Below, in pieces: positions 54,996-64,000 of a stretch of 64,000 bases of DNA. The notes under the pieces are model-generated. The model had not been told where the DNA came from. It searched no databases and worked only from the letters and a program-made list of their open reading frames with translations. Both the position numbers and the translations under genes were made by a program. Position 1 is the first letter of the stretch, and each line of letters begins with the position of its first letter. The stretch is taken from positions 129,650,574-129,714,573 of the forward strand of contig CM043962.1 of assembly GCA_014529385.2 (NCBI GenBank), in the 5' to 3' direction. This DNA is from Adiantum capillus-veneris. Taxonomy: Eukaryota > Streptophyta > Polypodiopsida > Polypodiales > Pteridaceae.

Positions 54996-55119
54996 TGCTA
55001 GATTATCACACTGTTAGCATTATTGGTTAAAATTCTAGTTACGAAGATGTCTGAGGGCATCAAATTTAGACATATGTTTAAGGTCATACTTAGACTGTGC
55101 TTTGACTGATGCCTACATA

Positions 55120-55336
55120 ACCATACATAACGATGGAAAGGAAGACAAATTATAGGTTAAGACTCTCTTCCAATTAACAAATACATTAGCCATTCCAACT
55201 ATAATTGAGAGTCAGCAATTGGCTGAAAGAGCTGCAGACCATACATAACCATTGAAAGGAAGACGCAGACTCTCTTTCAAGTAATAAATACATTACTGGC
55301 TTCAACTATAATTGAGAGTCAGCAATTGGCTCTACT
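55120..55336. repeat. Imperfect tandem duplication, period about 118 bp
   Basis: CCATACATAAC(G/C)AT(G/T)GAAAGGAAGAC at 55121 recurs at 55239, and ACTATAATTGAGAGTCAGCAA ends both copies. About 10 percent divergence. Confidence 0.85.
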
Positions 55337-55449
55337 ATCCTTATTAACATGCCCTCAGACTGAGGAATAGTATCTCAAGGTTTGTTAGGGGTTTGGGAAT
55401 TGTGGAAATGTCATGTGTCTTTTGAAATGAAGTGTCAAGTTCACCTAAC

Positions 55450-55451
<2 letters not shown>

Positions 55452-55481
<30 letters not shown>
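55452..55481. repeat. (CT)n microsatellite
   Basis: About 15 CT units in the intron. Confidence 0.95.
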
Positions 55482-55482
<1 letters not shown>

Positions 55483-55720
55483 AATGTAGGGCCAGTAACC
55501 TTTGATATCACAAAAGAGGCAGACCACCAGTTTCAAATACAGCAAAAACGATGGTAAAACAATCCCAAGGTGAGGGAAAAATGTTATGGCATCTCTGTGG
55601 ATTCGTCCAAGTCGGTCCCAATTTCTCCGAGGGATGGGTGTTAGGGAGTGAGGGTTGTTTTGTAACCGTGCCCGCCCAATGTGAGGTAGTTCTCTCATGT
55701 TGGGACGTGTCTAGCCGTAA
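55482..55720. other. Unassigned intron sequence
   Basis: Short frames exist on both strands, for example ELPHIGRARLQNNP on minus, but none matches a family I know. It may be a sliver of a decayed element. Confidence 0.35.
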
Positions 55721-56300
55721 TCACCTCCGGCATGGGATCGAACGGAAACACAGGGACAACTACAATCTGCTAAACTCTAGAACACTTATCACTTCAAACA
55801 ACTCGATACAACTATACTATAAGAGAGAGTGAAGGGAGAGAGAGAGAAGATGTCGAAACGGGATGCCCCTATACACAGTTGGTGGCTTTGAACTGCCACT
55901 ATCAACGCTATTTCTTTATTAGTTGAACTCTTCTCGTACAAGTAGTTGGGAGGGCTGAAATTCGAGGGTTGGTGCTCATGCAATCACCTGGTGTCAATCT
56001 GCAACTTCTGCGTGCAAGTGATGCCCCAGAGGGTTGCTTTTATAGGCCCAGAGGACTTGCAACAATTGCAGGTTTCCAAATACAGTCCCCCCACCCCCCA
56101 AAAAAAAAAAAAAAACCCTTTGCTTTTTCCTAAATAGAGAAGAAAATCTGCTATTTTAAATTCAGTTTTAGAGAGTGAAAACTCGTTTTTAGAAAGAGAA
56201 AATCAATAGATTCTAGAGAGAGAAAAATTTGCAATAGAGAGAAAATCAGAAATTCAGGTTTAGAGAGAAAATCAGCACATTTTAGAGGGAGAGCGAACTG
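55721..56300 (-). repeat. Gypsy D 3' LTR
   Basis: It is a direct repeat of 58837-59425: TAATCAC(C/T)TCCG, GGAAACACAG(G/A)GACAACTACAA, GAGGGTTGCTTTTATAGG and the AGAGAGAAAATC-rich end. The copies differ at roughly 10-15 percent of positions, so the element is old. Confidence 0.75.
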
Positions 56301-56767
56301 TAACGGGACTGCACCACGTGCCAATGGAAAAGAATAGATGGAACAATTGTAAGCACTTCAAAACAATTGAATTGAAAGAGATGCACGCCTCACGAGACAT
56401 GGAGTGGTGGAGTTCCACTCCAAGAGAGCGCTGGCCCCAAACCTTGGCACCCCTTTGGGTATTTCTTTATATTGCTTCAACTCAATACAACGGTGGCACA
56501 CTTGCCCTGCATCTCCACGCGGGAGCATGCTAGAGAGTGAGCCCTTGGCCCATATTTAAAGACCCTTGGCCTACCAGAAGCAGTATACATGAAAAGCATC
56601 AAACTCAAAAGCATATGGTCCAAAAGCTGCCAGCGCAAATCCATACAACTGCCACGTCAGTAGCCAACAGTGCAAAACATAGATGTTCGTACTGCTGCCA
56701 CGTCATCAACATGTCAGCGCGTTTTACATAATGTCCGTACAACAGTGCCACGTCATCGTTTTATTAC
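56301..56767 (-). repeat. Gypsy-type solo LTR fragment
   Basis: It starts TGTAACGGGACTGCACC and carries the minus CACCCCTTTGGGTATTTC signature and several TGCCACGTCA words. It loses similarity near ACGTCATCGTTTTATTACG. It sits at the inner edge of the gypsy D LTR. Confidence 0.6.
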
Positions 56768-57122
56768 GCTAGAGAGAATGTGTGAGTGTGTGGCTGCTTT
56801 AGCTTATTAGTTTGGGTCCCATAAGTTGGAGTTGGATTAGGATTTAGTAATTCTAGCCCCTTGTATTTCAATGCTTAGGGCCAAGATCATTATGATGATA
56901 ATCATAATCATCATTTATCATAAATTCATACAAATTTCATAATCATAATCATCATTTGTCGTAAATTTATACAAATTTCATAAAACAAATTTCAAGGTTT
57001 TTGTCTTCAATCCAAATTATAGGATTTATTCCTAAGCCGCTGTCACTCCTCTATCAGTTGGTATACTCAAGTCCAACAATAACTCGTTTTTGTGCTTCAG
57101 TTGGATTGCTTGTTCTCTTGCG
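56768..57122. other. AT-rich interior of gypsy D, pol missing
   Basis: It includes a 57 bp-type tandem of TTCATAATCATAATCATCATTT (56890-56985). No RT, RNase H or integrase is found between the protease and the LTR, so pol has been lost here. Confidence 0.5.
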
Positions 57123-58836
57123 TCAAGCTTGGCATAAAACCAAGGTATGCCCAATGAAACATCTCAGCCTGCCTAGTCCATAGTCTGGATTTGCAAATGC
57201 CTGAACTTGAAGTCGAAGTAATCCAATCAACGGTGTCAATGATGTGTAAGTCCCATTGGCTATTTGTGCTTCAATCTGAGTTCCTTTGGCACATTCATCA
57301 ATGCCCAATCTTGCAGCAAATTGTGCGGAGATAAAATTTTGTATGAATCGTGAACTCGAGAGGACAAGAGCATCTTGATCTCTAACTTTTCCCACAACTT
57401 TTACATGGTTCATTGGATGGATCAAAAGGAGGAATCAAATTGAAGGTCGGGGCTTCTTGTTTCTTGTGTTTTCAGGTAGTCGTTTGTTAGTTGGGGGTGT
57501 TGGGAAGTCGTGAGAAATATAGCCATGAATACCACACTTGTAACACTTTCCTTTGGATCGGTACCGTGCCATCTCTTTAGGAGTGAGCCATCGAGTAGAA
57601 TTGTCAGAGGATGTACTAGTTCGCTGGTGTGAGGTATCCCGAGTGGGAGATCGAGAACTTTGGTTTCTTTTTGGGGAAGTTGTAGTAATGTTTGCAAAGA
57701 CTAGCTCTTTCTTCAGGCTGTGATAACCCACTCTAGCATGTGACATAAGTTGACGCATATTTGAAACCATTTTTCCTATGTAGTAATCCCGCAATGGAAA
57801 AGGCAAACCCACTGTGTACTTCTTGATATGATGTGCAAAAGCAATGTTTGTGAAGGTGGAAACTGGTAGATAAGCATTTCAAAAATTTTGGTTGTATGTT
57901 GCGAGGGGTGTCCGAGGGGTACATCCTAAGGCCAAACCAAGCTGAAAGTATGTCTACTTGAAAAATTGTCTACTTCAAAGATCTCATCAAGGAAGCTCGG
58001 ATAGAAGGCAAGTTTAAAGTCACGCCAGGTTTTGGGATTGTCAGGTTTCTTGGTTACAGCAACTCACCATGTCAAGGCTCTATCTTTGAGGAAAGAGGTG
58101 ATTCATAGCAACTTGGATTCCTATGTAAAGTCACTGTTGCTGAACAAAACATCAAATTGTTGTAGAAACTTGAGAACATTGTGAGAATCTTGGATGCCTG
58201 AAAAGGTGAAATATTTGATTGTAGCACCATTATCCTTGAAGGGTTTGAGACTAGAATCCACCATTGGGGGTGCCGAATAATAATAATAGTGACGAATATC
58301 CCGTCAGATGAATAAGAAGGCGGAGAATGAGCAATAGGTGGTGGTGGTGGAACATAGGGTGGAGGTGCAGAAGGCAACGATGGTGGTACTTCAGAAGTGA
58401 CATGTGGACGTTGTCTCGAAGCCATATGCTTAAAGATACCTCCCAAGAAGTGAGAAACATCTCCAAAGCTCTGAGGTAAAGAATAAAGAAGTAATAACGG
58501 GATTATGAGAAGAGGCAGGAGGAAGACAAGAGTAGATTGGATAAGGTTGTTGAGGGATAGTAGGGGTAATAGGAGGATTAAGAGAGGCCAAATAACGGTG
58601 CAAAGTCTCCAAATCAATCCGATCATCCGTCCGGTTGTGCTTTTGTTGCTTGGCCAGATACTCCAATTGTCGAACCACGTACGGAGCATGTCTCCTTTGG
58701 ATGCTTCTGTGTGTAAGGACTCGGTAGATTTCCGCCTTCTCCGTTGTGATCTTCATGTTCTCCGTCCATTTTGGTAGGATCGTGCTTCGATTTGAAGAGT
58801 GCAAGGAAGCAAGCTGAGCTCTGATACCACCATAAT
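57123..58836 (-). pseudogene. Gypsy D gag and protease, with primer-binding site
   Basis: The minus strand from the PBS (TGGTATCAGAGCTC, complement of about 58821-58834) gives gag: LPKWTENMKITTEKAEIYRVL, RRHAPYVVRQLEYLAKQQ and a Pro-rich stretch. Then come KMVSNMRQLMSHARVGY, a knuckle CYKCGIHGYISHDF with the last Cys changed to Phe, and a protease remnant (RFIQNFISAQFAARLGID). Frame changes occur near 58430, 58070 and 57430. It is a gag-protease-only derivative. Confidence 0.78.
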
Positions 58837-59425
58837 CACTTCCGACGAGGGGATTGGACGGAAACACAGAGACAACTACAATTTGCAAAACTCTAGAACA
58901 CTTAATCACGTCAAACAACTTGATACAACTGAACTGTAGGGGGAGAGAGAGAAGATGTCGGAGCGGGATGCCCATGCACAAGGTGACCTTGAACTGCCAT
59001 TGTCAGCGCCTCCGTTCGTGTATATCTTTATTAGTAGAACTCTTCTCGTACAAGGAGTCAGAGGGCTGAAATCTGAGAGTTGGTGCTCATGCAATCACGC
59101 GCTGTCAATCTGCAACTTCTGTGTGTGCAAGTGATGTCCCAGAGGGTTGCTTTTATAGGCCTAGAGGACTTGCAACAATAGCAGGTCCTTAAAAAGCAGA
59201 GGCTCTCCAAAAACAGCCTCCCCACCCCCATTTGTTCCCTAAAAAGAGAGAAGAAAAGCGCTTTTTTCAAACTGCTATTTTAAATTTAGTTTTAGAGAGA
59301 GAAAACCTTTAGAAAGAGAGAAAAAAAGCAGATTCTAGAGAAAATCGCGGATTCTAAAGAGAGCAAATCAGAAATTCAAAATTAGAGAGAGAAAACCAAC
59401 ACATTCGAGAGAGAGAACCAATGCG
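58837..59425 (-). repeat. Gypsy D 5' LTR
   Basis: Partner of 55721-56300. Its outer end is rich in AGAGAGAAAA words and gives way at about 59426 to a gypsy C-like RT. Confidence 0.72.
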
Positions 59426-59712
59426 CTCCAGCGACTTTCAACCGAATGATGGATAGGATTTTTCGAGAGCCTCGATCTTTTGTGGGCACTTTCTTTGATG
59501 ATATTAGAGTTTTCTCCAAGGATGAAGCAGAGCATCGACACCATTTGCTACAGGTCTTTCAAGCATTGCGTGATCATAGATTAGTTATCAATGCCAAAAA
59601 GAGCGAGTTTTTCTTGCCGGAGACACTTTCTGGGACACATCGTCTCAGCAGCAGGAGTACAGATGGACCCGGCCAAGATTGAGACCATCCGCGATTGGCC
59701 AGACTTGAAGAA
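59426..59712 (+). pseudogene. Element E: gypsy C-like RT fragment
   Basis: The frame reads [20 protein letters not shown], then DDIRVFSKDEAEHRHHLLQVFQALRDH, nearly the same as 49880-50020 of gypsy C. Here Gln is present (CAA) where gypsy C has a TAG, which supports the Gln-to-stop reading of the latter. The 5' LTR and gag are absent. Confidence 0.85.
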
Positions 59713-60281
59713 TGTAACAAACTTGGGCACCTGTCACAAGACGGGCACTACGTGCCAATAGAAAAGAACACATTGGACAGACTTTTAGCACTTAAATAAC
59801 AACTGAATTGAGAGAGAGAGATGACACGCGACACGGAGTGGCGGAATTCCACCCCAGAGAGTATTGGCCCCAAACCTTGGCTCCCTGTTCGGTATTTCTT
59901 TATATTACTTGAACTCAGTATAATGCCGGTACTCACGCTCTGCACCTTCTGTGCTAGAGAATGAGTCCTTAGCACATATTTAAAGGCCCTTGGCCTATGA
60001 AAAGCAATTTACATGAAAAGCCTTCAAACTCAAAAGCTTCTGGTCCAAAAGCAATGCCAAAAAGCTGCCAGCGTAAATCACGGAATTTCGTACAGCAGTC
60101 ACGCAAAACATGGAAATCCGCACAGTCTGCCACATCATCATGTCAGCGCAATTTTCGGAATTTCCGTACAGCTGCCACGTCATCAGCTGCCACGCAAAAC
60201 TTTCGGTGTGTGTGTGGGTCTTGCTTTATTTTAATCCTTTATGTCACTTGGGGCCCCATCGGAGGGGGTTTTCCATAAGTT
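59713..60281 (-). repeat. LTR insertion in element E
   Basis: TGTAACAAACTTGGGCACC and TGTCACAAGACGGGCAC open a minus-oriented LTR that carries CCCTGTTCGGTATTTC and TGCCACGTCATC words. It ends with CATCGGAGGGGG near 60268. The integrase of element E resumes immediately after. It is related to the insertion at 40506. Confidence 0.7.
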
Positions 60282-60945
60282 TGCCTACAATAACACGGTT
60301 CACTCTTCGACGGGGAAGGCGCCATTTATTGATGGTGCTTCGAATGTTCCACCCTTTCTCAACACTAAAGGCAAGATTTTTGAAGCTGACCAGTACACAA
60401 GGGACTTGGACACTGCTTTTGCCAAGGTCCGCGAGGATTTAGAGAAATCTCAAGAACGACATAAGAAGGCAGCAGATCAAGATCGACGAGATTTGAAATT
60501 AAAGGAAGACGATTGGGTGCTCTTACGTTCTGAGAAGGCACGCCTAAGGAAACGAAAGGGAAAGGATCGGCTTTTTTCAAAGCTTAGCATGAGGTATTTG
60601 GCCCTTTCCAGATTAAAGAAAAGTTTAATGATGTCTCCTTTCGACTCAAGCTACTTGATACTTGGAAGATTTACAATGCATTCCATGTGAGTCTCTTGAA
60701 ACCTTTTAAAGGTGAGGTGCCAGTTGATGGGGAGCCTGATGAGCAACCCGAAGTGGAAGAGAGCGGGGAGATACTTGTTCCTGAACAAAAAGAAAGATGA
60801 AAGGTAAAGTAATTTGGTGGTTCTTGGTTAAATTCAAGAACTATCCGTCATTAGATGTGAAGTGGATGGAAGAGGAGGACCTAGTAGATACTCCTCAGAT
60901 TTTGGAACTTTACCTTGAAGCATTCGGTTTAGCATCGTCTACTCC
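60282..60945 (+). pseudogene. Element E: integrase end and chromodomain
   Basis: The frame at 60283 gives FAYNNTVHSSTGKAPFIDGA, then ADQYTRDLDTAFAKVREDL and LKLKEDDWVLLRSEKARL. After a shift it gives VSLLKPFKGEVPVDGEPDEQ and a decayed chromodomain (KFKNYPSLDVKWMEEEDL). Everything between RT residue about 90 and the late integrase is missing. Confidence 0.85.
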
Positions 60946-61507
60946 GATAGATTCCCGAACTCAGCAAGGTTGAATTTGGTGTAGAGGGATTGCACAAGAG
61001 GGGAGTCACTCCGCTCCTTTGTCAACAGATTACCTAGATTGAATAAGGTCATTGATGTCCCCTTTGGGTTTCAGGGATACTGATGGACTGAGAGTATTCT
61101 GATGTATGAATTTATGAAAGGGAATTCCCAAAATTGAACATGATTGATTTGTACTCTCTCATTTGACTTGTTTGAGTGCAGGAACTGAAAGATGAAATGA
61201 TTGCAACATTTCGATCTCATAAATCTCTATAGACATGATTGCAATAAGGATTAGTTAATCCAGCTTCAATGAAGTCCGGGATGGATCTAGATGCGGTAGT
61301 CATGGTCTGAGATTTGGAATGAATTTAGCTGTGATTGATTTGTCATGTGATGTCCTGTGATGTGACTGTCGTCTTTGTACAAGTGCTAGAATGTGTCGTG
61401 TCTAGTGCGTCGGTACTTAGAGTCAGTGTCTATTGAATTGGTTTATGGCCTTTGTTTCTTTTGCAGGCATAATTGAGGGCGATTATAATTCTTTCAAGAA
61501 GGGAGTA
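60946..61507 (+). other. Element E 3' untranslated region and PPT
   Basis: It is similar to 52104-52709 of gypsy C. The purine tract TTCAAGAAGGGAGTA precedes the LTR. No ORF. Confidence 0.78.
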
Positions 61508-62070
61508 TGTCACAAACTGATGACGTGGCATGACCACCCGTGGGCTGACAGATGAGGTGGCAGCAGATAGTACGGAGATTCCGGAATTTGCGTTGGCATG
61601 TTGACGTGGCTGGTAGTACGGATTTTCATGTTTTGCGTTGACAGCTGCTGACATAGCAAGCTGTATGGAAACCCCGCTTTTCACGTAAACAGGCTGGCGT
61701 GGCAAAACTGTACGGAAATTTCCGCTTTTTGCGCTGGGTATTTTTAATGGCAGATTTTGGGACTCAGTTGCTTTTTTTGAGTTTCATGCTTTTGGGGTTC
61801 TGCTTTTAGCACCCCTTGTAATCTTTATAAGTGACCCAAGGGGGCTCACTTCTCAAAGCATCTAGACGCAGAGTCTGAGAGCAAGCACCCGTGGGAAGTT
61901 GTACTTTGCTCAATAGATTAATATAAAAGAAATACCGAAAGGGGCGCAAGTCTTTGGGGCCAATCTCTCTTGGCATGGAACTACACCGGGTCGTAATTGT
62001 GAATTTTTTTAAAGTGATTCTCTGCTGTGTCGCGACCGAATATAGACTTGGGGTGTCCAAGTTTGTTACA
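61508..62070 (+). repeat. Element E 3' LTR
   Basis: It starts TGTCACAAACTGATGACG and ends CAAGTTTGTTACA, 563 bp. The signature AAATACCGAAAGGGGC is near 61928. It is clearly related to, but more diverged from, the gypsy C LTR. Confidence 0.85.
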
Positions 62071-62394
62071 ACATCAACTGACTATTTTACCCACATTTGT
62101 TGGTGTTGATCATGGCTACATCTGACTCTCCCTTAACAACACGCCTTCACCACATATACCACCTATATATTCTCTCATGATTTGTCTAATATCGGAACTC
62201 AACACGTCTATGATGGTATTTACCAGCTAGAGCCCTGAGCACACTTGAGACATTCACTACCCAACTCTTCCATTTTGCAGACATTAGCCCTTACGAGCTT
62301 CCCACACCATATGAACTCACGCATATCACTCACGCTTTCCGCTTTGGTCGCGAGAACATTCCACTCTCATAAGCTACAACATGGCCCTCCTACA
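62071..62394. other. Unassigned intron sequence
   Basis: I see no repeat partner and no convincing ORF here. A short frame starting at 62113 ends after about 22 codons. Confidence 0.4.
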
Positions 62395-62955
62395 TTAAGA
62401 CCACTCAGATTGCGACCACCCGCATCACAGTAAACCTCAAATGGTTTCTGCAAATCTGGCAGTACCAACATTGGACTAGCTGTCAACTTCTTTTTGAGAG
62501 TCTTGAGAGTTGCAATCTCCGATGGTCCCCAACCCGAAGAAAAAGGAGCCCCTTTTTGTGTCAAAATGTGCAATGGAGAAGCAATCTCTGCAAACTTCCT
62601 AATGAACCGCCAGTAATACGAGCACAACCCCAAGAAGCTTCGAACTTCATTTAATTCTTTAAATCTGGCCAATCTCTACCTTGGCTGGGTCCATTTTTCA
62701 CCCTCTGTAGAGACAATGTGTCCCAAAAAGTGTATCTCTGGCAAGAAAAACTCGCTCTTTTTCCTTTTAACCACCAATCGATGTTGCCGTAGTCCGTGGA
62801 AAATATGTAGCAGATGGTGTTTGTGCTCTACCTCACTCTTGGAGAATACGATGATGTCGTCAAAAAGGTGCCCACAAATGACCATACTCTCTAAAAATCC
62901 TGTCCATCATCCTATTGAACGTTGCAGGAGCATTCGTGAGACCAAAAGGCATCAA
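62395..62955 (-). pseudogene. Inverted gypsy RT/RNase H fragment
   Basis: On the minus strand: [19 protein letters not shown], then [37 protein letters not shown], then EVRSFLGLCSYYWRFIRKFAE and FEVYCDAGGRNL. This matches the same part of gypsy C and element E in the opposite orientation. It has no LTR attached. Confidence 0.86.
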
Positions 62956-63604
62956 CTATGGATGTAGGAAGCCTAGGGGAACTGAGTCTGATACCTTATT
63001 GAACTTGTTTGCAGGACTTGCACGAGTGAATGGATTGGTTAAATGGATTCGGACCATAGATAACCTTCTTTTCGTAAGATGATTGTACAAGGTGTATGTC
63101 GGGCATTGTTTGTAGAGGGGTATGGCGGGTATTGTTACACTTTTGCGGGAATCTGTGGCAGCTGCATGTAAATTAGAGCATGTAGGCAGGTGGCCTCTAG
63201 GAAGTAAATGGAAGCCATAAATTAATATGGTACACAAAACAATGAAGTGCCCAGGCGTAGTTGTGTGTGCATGCGTGGGTGCACGTGTGTGTGTTTGGGG
63301 TTTTCTATGCGGAAAGGGGGAGGGGGGTGCTTTAACTTGAAGCTAATTGGCATTGTGTGCCATTGCTTGTCTGTCAGTCTGACAGATGCTAACTACCTTC
63401 CCTGCAGGTATTATGAGGTGGTAAAAGGCTAATGTGTTTCGTATTTTCATTCGTCTACAGAATATCTTACTCCCCAATACATACTTATCGATGCTTTCGA
63501 CTTCTGTGGCATGATGCATGTACTAAAAGAATGATGCTTGTCAGTGTGTTCTGCAGCTCAGCACATAGAATGCATATTAAACTTTTTGTTTGTTTGAATT
63601 GCAG
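62956..63604 (+). other. Intron 3, 3' end before exon 4
   Basis: No transposon motifs. A GT-rich stretch lies near 63262-63300. The acceptor is TTTGAATTGCAG at 63593-63604. A second acceptor-like TTCCCTGCAG at about 63398-63407 is not followed by family-like coding sequence. Confidence 0.6.
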
Positions 63605-63688
63605 ATACGGGCTGGAAACTTGAGCGGGGACTGTCATTTTAAGAGGGAGCTGCTACGGGGTTATTTTGAGATTTGCAAACATCATCAG
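63605..63688 (+). CDS. ATP23: ATP23 metalloprotease homologue, exon 4
   Basis: The 28 codons read IRAGNLSGDCHFKREL, then LRGYFEICKHHQ. In ATP23 the block I-R-A-(G/A)-N-L-S-G-D-C follows H-A-C-S-E directly, so exon 4 joins exon 3 without a gap and at phase 0. The donor CAG/GTACGT at 63689 is canonical. The usual C-terminal segment (E-C-V-x-R-R-A/V) should lie in another exon beyond the window. Confidence 0.88.
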
Positions 63689-63938
63689 GTACGTTTTCAT
63701 TCATGAAGTTTTCTAGGGCCAGTTGAGGCCTTGGAAGTGGTGGTAGAAAGAAGAAATGCTTATAATGACATCACAGATAGGGTTTATGTGCATTTTAGTT
63801 AAAATAACTGAAGCTCTTTTAAATGAGGGGGAGTGGCCTTTTTCTTTTCTACAGAGGGAGTGCTCTCTCTTAACTATATTATACTGCAGTTGATCACCCC
63901 TTCTAGTTTCATCTTCAGCTCTACTTTTGTTCATTTTA
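63689..63938 (+). other. Start of intron 4
   Basis: GTACGTTTTC opens the intron. It holds no recognised gene. A minus frame at 63713-63934 is probably chance. Confidence 0.6.
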
Positions 63939-64000
63939 TGTAAGGTGCAGCGGAAGTGAATGTTGAACTTTGCTCAAGATGAGTGCTCCGAACTGTGCTC
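63939..64000 (-). repeat. Start of another LARD-like LTR, cut by the window end
   Basis: TGTAAGGTGCAGCGGAAGTG through CTCCGAACTGTGCTC matches the outer edge of the LTRs at 37117 and 39686. The family therefore occurs in at least two introns of this gene. Confidence 0.85.

Noticed and set aside
63398-63425. Additional ATP23 exon after the TTCCCTGCAG acceptor
   Set aside because: The following codons do not match the family, and exon 3 joins exon 4 without missing residues.
1-64000. CRISPR arrays, bacterial operons, tRNA or rRNA genes
   Set aside because: Repeats here are LTRs, tandem duplications and microsatellites. TGGTATCAGAGC sites are primer-binding sites complementary to tRNA, not tRNA genes.

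Overview
This window looks like nuclear DNA of a land plant with a large, retrotransposon-rich genome. A fern-like or similarly large genome is my guess from the style of the elements; nothing here fixes the species. Almost everything readable as protein belongs to LTR retrotransposons (Ty1/copia and Ty3/gypsy chromoviruses) or LINEs, mostly broken and nested. Under this layer I find one host gene on the + strand, a homologue of the mitochondrial intermembrane-space metalloprotease ATP23. It is split over four visible exons: 24754-24856, 24992-25119, 54479-54616 and 63605-63688. Each exon carries a recognisable piece of the family, including HELIH, the HExxH zinc site. The splice phases agree, and the gene continues past the right edge. 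Introns 2 and 3 are about 29.4 kb and 9.0 kb and hold most of the transposons.

Layout. 1-2209: old coiled-coil ORF full of Gln-to-stop changes. 2359-7480: copia element on the minus strand with its LTRs, PBS, PPT and a near-perfect target duplication, sitting inside an older LTR. 8729-22115: chromovirus (gypsy A, +) with 1.5 kb LTRs. A young, nearly intact copia (10293-15848, target duplication GGTTT) has jumped in next to gypsy A's primer-binding site. 22116-23909: copia relic with a terminal LTR. 23910-24420: LINE endonuclease fragment. 24754 onward: the ATP23 gene.

Intron 2 first holds a patchwork of LTR fragments, a small LTR element, a copia LTR with leader, and unassigned sequence (25120-33400). 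A LINE on the minus strand follows, cut into three pieces: ORF1 53264-54051, ORF1 end plus endonuclease 46162-46715, and RT 33400-35754. Two LTR elements interrupt it. One is gypsy B (35755-46161, minus). The other is gypsy C (46716-53263, +, perfect GTGGC duplication, nearly identical LTRs). Gypsy B is itself interrupted by a non-autonomous LTR element (37117-41614, duplication TCATT) that encodes a His/Asp-rich ORF. One LTR of that element is in turn interrupted by a 730 bp insertion (40506-41235). That makes four levels of nesting.

Intron 3 holds two tandem duplications, a gag-protease-only gypsy (minus), solo LTRs, a gypsy C relative with most of pol missing, and an inverted RT fragment. 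Intron 4 starts with another copy of the His/Asp element's LTR, cut by the window end.

A theme across elements is that in-frame stops stand mainly where the reading frame expects Gln (CAG or CAA) or Arg (CGA). This fits C-to-T decay of methylated cytosines.
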